Of a DNA stretch of 27,518 bases, positions 25,105 to 27,518 are shown in pieces. Under the pieces are notes generated by a model. That model searched no databases. It saw only the letters and a list, made by a program, of their open reading frames with translations, and was not told the origin of the DNA. This DNA is from an uncultured Nitrospira sp. (GTDB lineage: Bacteria > Nitrospirota > Nitrospiria > Nitrospirales > Nitrospiraceae): positions 1 to 27,518 of the forward strand of contig CAMLHQ010000040.1 in NCBI GenBank assembly GCA_946479785.1, in the 5' to 3' direction. Position numbers and translations under genes: made by a program. Position 1 is the first letter of the stretch; each line of letters opens with the position of its first letter.

Positions 25105-25803
25105 ATGGTGAAGCTGATCGAGCTGTCCAAGATCTATGAACGCGGTGGAGACCAGTTTTGCGGCTTGGATCGTATCAGTCTCGATGTGGCACCAGGCGCA
25201 TTCTGCGCCTTTGTCGGTCCGAGTGGCTGTGGCAAGAGCACCTTACTCAATTTGATCGCCGGACTCGATGTGCCGACATCGGGGCAGATTGAGTTGGACG
25301 GACAGTCGACAGCTCGATTTACCGCCGACGATTGGACAAGAATCAGGCGTCAGTCGATCGGAATCGTTTTTCAAGCCTTTCATCTAGTCCCCGGTCTCAC
25401 AGTTGAAGAGAATGTGGCCTTCCCGTTACTGCTGCGCGGTGAACAAGGGCGAATGGTGAGAGATCGCGTGGCGGAGGTGCTAAGTCTTGTGGGGATGATG
25501 CATCGAATAGACCATCGGCCGAGTGAGTTGTCCGGGGGAGAGCAACAACGCGTGGCGATTGCGCGGGCGATCGTCCATCAACCGAAGATCGTCTTGGCCG
25601 ACGAGCCGACGGGGAATCTGGACTCACAGCATGGGAAAGAAATCATCACGTTGCTTCGCCGGCTTGTAGAGCAACTGCATCACACCGTGCTCCTGGTGAC
25701 GCATAGCGCAGCCGCTGCCGACGCAGCCGATTACACATGGACGATGAAGGACGGCCGGTTGGTAACGCGCACCGGGCAGAAAGCCCTTTCCGTGGGGACT
25801 TGA
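25105..25803 (+). CDS. LolD/FtsE-type ABC transporter ATPase
   Basis: This 232-residue protein has Walker A GPSGCGKST (38-46), signature [16 protein letters not shown] (141-156), Walker [12 protein letters not shown] (163-173) and switch His in VTHS. It belongs to the class that pairs with FtsX-type permeases (LolCDE, MacB). Its TGA overlaps the pyrD ATG by one base (TGATG), so the two are co-translated, although their functions seem unrelated. No permease is next to it. An FtsX-like permease begins at 27370, with two genes in between, and could be the partner. Confidence 0.9.
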   Translation: MVKLIELSKIYERGGDQFCGLDRISLDVAPGAFCAFVGPSGCGKSTLLNLIAGLDVPTSGQIELDGQSTARFTADDWTRIRRQSIGIVFQAFHLVPGLTVEENVAFPLLLRGEQGRMVRDRVAEVLSLVGMMHRIDHRPSELSGGEQQRVAIARAIVHQPKIVLADEPTGNLDSQHGKEIITLLRRLVEQLHHTVLLVTHSAAAADAADYTWTMKDGRLVTRTGQKALSVGT

Positions 25804-26729
25804 TGGATCTGACGGTCGACATTGCGGGAGTGAAATTCTCCGGCTGTTTCATGAATGCCTCCGGCGCACTGTGTGTGACCCGGGAAGAATTGCTGGTCTT
25901 GGGACGTTCTCATGCCGGTGCGATTGTCACCAAGTCGATGACAGTCGAGGCGCGCCAAGGCAACCCCGTTCCGCGTTACTATGGGTTCCCGGGCGGTTCG
26001 ATCAATTCGATGGGCTTGCCCAATCTCGGGTATAAAGCCTATGCGGAACTGATCCCTGAACTGAAAGGATTTGGCAAGCCGGTCATTGCCAGCATCGCCG
26101 GCCTCTGCGAGGATGATTTCCCGACGATCGCGCAGGCGATCAACGACGCTAAGCCCGATTTAATCGAGGTCAATCTTTCCTGCCCCAATATTCCTGGAAA
26201 ACCGCAAATCGGCTACGATGCGGATGCATCCGAACGATTGATGAAACGGGTGCGGAAAATCATTACTGTCCCGATGGGTGTGAAGTTACCGCCGTATTTT
26301 GATCCGGCTCATCACAAGCTCATGGGCGATGTGATCGGACGATGCGGAGTGGATTTCTTGAACCTCATCAATTCCGTCGGCAACGGCCTCGTCGTGGACC
26401 CTGAGACCGAAACGGTCGTGATCAAGCCGAAGGGTGGGTTCGGAGGACTCGGCGGGACGATTATCAAGCCGGTTGCGCTGGCCAATGTGCGTGCCTTCTG
26501 GAAATACTTCAACGGGAAGATGCCGATCATCGGGACCGGTGGTGTGATGAGCGGCGTCGATGCGTTCGAACATATTCTCTGCGGCGCGTCGGCCGTGCAG
26601 ATTGGAACCGTATTAGTGGAAAAAGGCGTCCAGGTGTTCACGCGGCTTGAACAGGAGCTCGCCGGTTGTTTGGAAAAGAAAGGCTACAAGTCGGTCGCCG
26701 AATGTCGAGGAAAGCTGAAAGAATTGTAG
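25803..26729 (+). CDS. pyrD: Dihydroorotate dehydrogenase, class 1A type
   Basis: This 308-residue FMN enzyme oxidises dihydroorotate to orotate in pyrimidine synthesis. The active-site loop NLSCPNIPGKPQIGYD carries catalytic Cys127. The PGKPQ extension is the mark of class 1A, the soluble, fumarate-linked kind, unlike class 1B (needs PyrK) or class 2 (membrane quinone, Ser). The FMN loops NSMGLPN and IGTGGVMSG are present. The ATG at 25803 overlaps the ABC stop; the longer frame to 25737 lies inside that gene. No pyrK or other pyr gene is near. The G of its TAG begins repeat copy E. Confidence 0.9.
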   Translation: MDLTVDIAGVKFSGCFMNASGALCVTREELLVLGRSHAGAIVTKSMTVEARQGNPVPRYYGFPGGSINSMGLPNLGYKAYAELIPELKGFGKPVIASIAGLCEDDFPTIAQAINDAKPDLIEVNLSCPNIPGKPQIGYDADASERLMKRVRKIITVPMGVKLPPYFDPAHHKLMGDVIGRCGVDFLNLINSVGNGLVVDPETETVVIKPKGGFGGLGGTIIKPVALANVRAFWKYFNGKMPIIGTGGVMSGVDAFEHILCGASAVQIGTVLVEKGVQVFTRLEQELAGCLEKKGYKSVAECRGKLKEL

Positions 26730-26934
26730 CAGGCTCGTAAACGGTTTCAAAAAGGCCGGTCAACAAGGCCGCAGCGAGTGAAGATGTAAGGAGGTACATA
26801 CCAAGCTTCGCTTGAACCGCTCGCTTCGATCAAATGCGAGCGGATAGGTACTTTGCCGCGAGTTAGATCGGTACGTTGAGCGTCTGAGTGAAGCGAGAAC
26901 GAAGCTGATGGCATTTTCAAGTGCCGGCGGTTTA
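26729..26934. repeat. Palindromic intergenic element, copy E (expanded, inverted)
   Basis: This copy lies between convergent pyrD and the LuxR-type gene. It starts GCAGGCTCGTAAACGG on the G of the TAG stop. The core lies at 26870-26901 in reverse orientation relative to A and D. GTAAAC near the start pairs with GTTTAC at the end, and TTTCAAAAAGGCC pairs with GGCATTTTCAAG. The middle holds extra sequence, including a perfect hairpin CCGCTCGC / GCGAGCGG at 26817-26843. Confidence 0.7.
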
Positions 26935-27198
26935 CTTGCCGAAGGATTTCGAGAGAAGGCCTAGCTGAAGGGCTCGCCTGAGCAGTTGCGCGACGTTTCG
27001 CACGTTCAATCTCCGCATCAAATTGAAGCGGTGTACTTCCACCGTTCGCACGCTGATCTGCAGCATGTTCGCGATTTCACGATTCGTGTGGCCGACCGAC
27101 ACCAGGCGAAGGATATCGCGCTGTCTCGGTGTCAGCAGGTCGAGATCGACGGGGTCCTCGATGATCGGTTCGGGTTTTCGACGTAACGCGGTTTTCAT
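26932..27198 (-). CDS. Stand-alone LuxR/GerE-type HTH regulator
   Basis: This is an 88-residue protein consisting almost only of a LuxR-type DNA-binding domain: LTPRQRDILRLVSVGHTNREIANMLQISVRTVEVHRFNLMRRLNVRNVAQL. No receiver or ligand domain precedes it. The ATG at 27198 follows GGGAG with 2-3 nt spacing; a TTG at 27213 would add five residues and lie upstream of that site. It is divergent from the FtsX-type gene at 27370. A promoter is proposed at 27235-27263. Without an input domain its activity may depend on its level or on a partner. Confidence 0.88.
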   Translation of the reverse strand: MKTALRRKPEPIIEDPVDLDLLTPRQRDILRLVSVGHTNREIANMLQISVRTVEVHRFNLMRRLNVRNVAQLLRRALQLGLLSKSFGK

Positions 27199-27234
27199 GT
27201 CTCCCACCTTCAATAGACAGCAATAACTGAAGCG

Positions 27235-27263
27235 AGTCTAACAAAGGTGTGGAGCTCTGTAAA
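27235..27263 (-). promoter_or_regulatory. Promoter for the LuxR-type gene
   Basis: On the minus strand TTTACA (27263-27258) and TAGACT (27240-27235) are 17 nt apart, giving a leader of about 30 nt before the ATG at 27198. Confidence 0.55.
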
Positions 27264-27321
27264 CGAAACTACTGATTTGTGCAAAGGTCTCTGCGGCCGC
27301 ATCAGGACTGGTAAAACGACG

Positions 27322-27345
27322 TTAGCCCTTGGGCTAATTAGCTAA
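27322..27345. promoter_or_regulatory. Palindromic site in the divergent region, possible operator
   Basis: TTAGCCC-TT-GGGCTAA (27322-27337) is a perfect inverted repeat. It is followed at once by a second perfect palindrome, TTAGCTAA (27338-27345). It lies between the LuxR-type gene and the permease gene, about 25 nt before the latter's ATG. No T-run follows, so it is more like a protein-binding site than a terminator. Confidence 0.4.
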
Positions 27346-27369
27346 GCAGTTATCTCGTATCGGATTTCA

Positions 27370-27518
27370 ATGAGATCTTCTTTGCCCCTCGCGAGGGCGC
27401 TGATCCGTGCCCACGCCTTCCAACAGCCCTTCCGGACTCTCCTCACCGTGGCCGGTGTGGCACTCGGCGTGTTGGCATCAGTGGCCATTACCGCCGCCAA
27501 TGTGGAAGTGCTTCGCGC
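27370..27518 (+). CDS. FtsX/LolC-like ABC permease, 3'-truncated by window end
   Basis: The first 49 codons are visible from the ATG at 27370 and run off the window. The sequence has a short basic N-terminus (LARALIRAHAFQQPFRTLLTVAG) and one hydrophobic helix (VAGVALGVLASVAITAAN). This is the usual beginning of an FtsX-type permease of the LolCE/MacB class. It is a possible partner of the LolD-type ATPase at 25105. Too little is present for a closer call. Confidence 0.6.
   Translation, partial: MRSSLPLARALIRAHAFQQPFRTLLTVAGVALGVLASVAITAANVEVLR

Overview
The window looks like a piece of a chromosome from the genus Nitrospira (phylum Nitrospirota). This rests on inference and recall, because no marker rRNA is present. 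The supporting points are G+C near 60%, the gene families and their order, a dispersed palindromic repeat between genes, and degenerate 9-bp repeats of a kind I associate with Nitrospira. Almost everything is core or housekeeping. I see no prophage, insertion sequence, CRISPR array, tRNA or rRNA.

Layout, left to right. 1-1211: the 3' end of a SnoaL/NTF2-like protein and a SAM methyltransferase of lower G+C. 1266-2926: a translationally coupled pair, a BtuF-like corrinoid-binding protein and a DUF71/COG2102 ATP-pyrophosphatase, which suggests B12 salvage. 2939-6551: a small Cys/His protein (minus strand), a PhoD-like phosphatase lipoprotein, a three-helix membrane protein, an unknown protein and a lipoprotein. 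6678-8779 (minus): a TPR protein, then a degenerate receiver domain coupled by ATGA overlap to a YgfZ-type folate protein. 8878-11889 (minus): a thiamin operon (thiC, then a His-type thi4) behind a promoter, a TPP riboswitch and an intrinsic terminator. 11963-16535 (plus): nadA, ileS and lspA, the last two coupled. 16585-17751 (minus): uppP and a DUF2024 protein. 17993-18706: a lipoprotein joining a coiled coil to a ComEA-like helix-hairpin-helix. 18956-22231: a MacA/MacB-type exporter in three genes. 22264-24980 (minus): a RusA-like resolvase, an excisionase-type HTH gene with mraZ but no rsmH, and comF-fmdB. 25105-26729: a LolD-type ATPase overlapping a class 1A dihydroorotate dehydrogenase. 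26932-27198 (minus): a stand-alone LuxR-type HTH. 27370-end: the start of an FtsX-type permease.

The most interesting feature is a family of roughly 125-bp palindromic elements between genes: two full-length copies, one expanded copy and three shorter or degraded ones. The terminal inverted repeats differ between copies yet stay self-complementary. In three copies the element begins on the last base of the upstream gene's TAG stop codon, and three copies separate convergent genes. Second is a pair of facing 9-bp repeat arrays that fills a gene junction and supplies the N-terminus of the receiver protein. Other points worth following are the thi4 with His at the sulfur-donor position, the mraZ separated from rsmH, and the corrinoid-protein/DUF71 pair.
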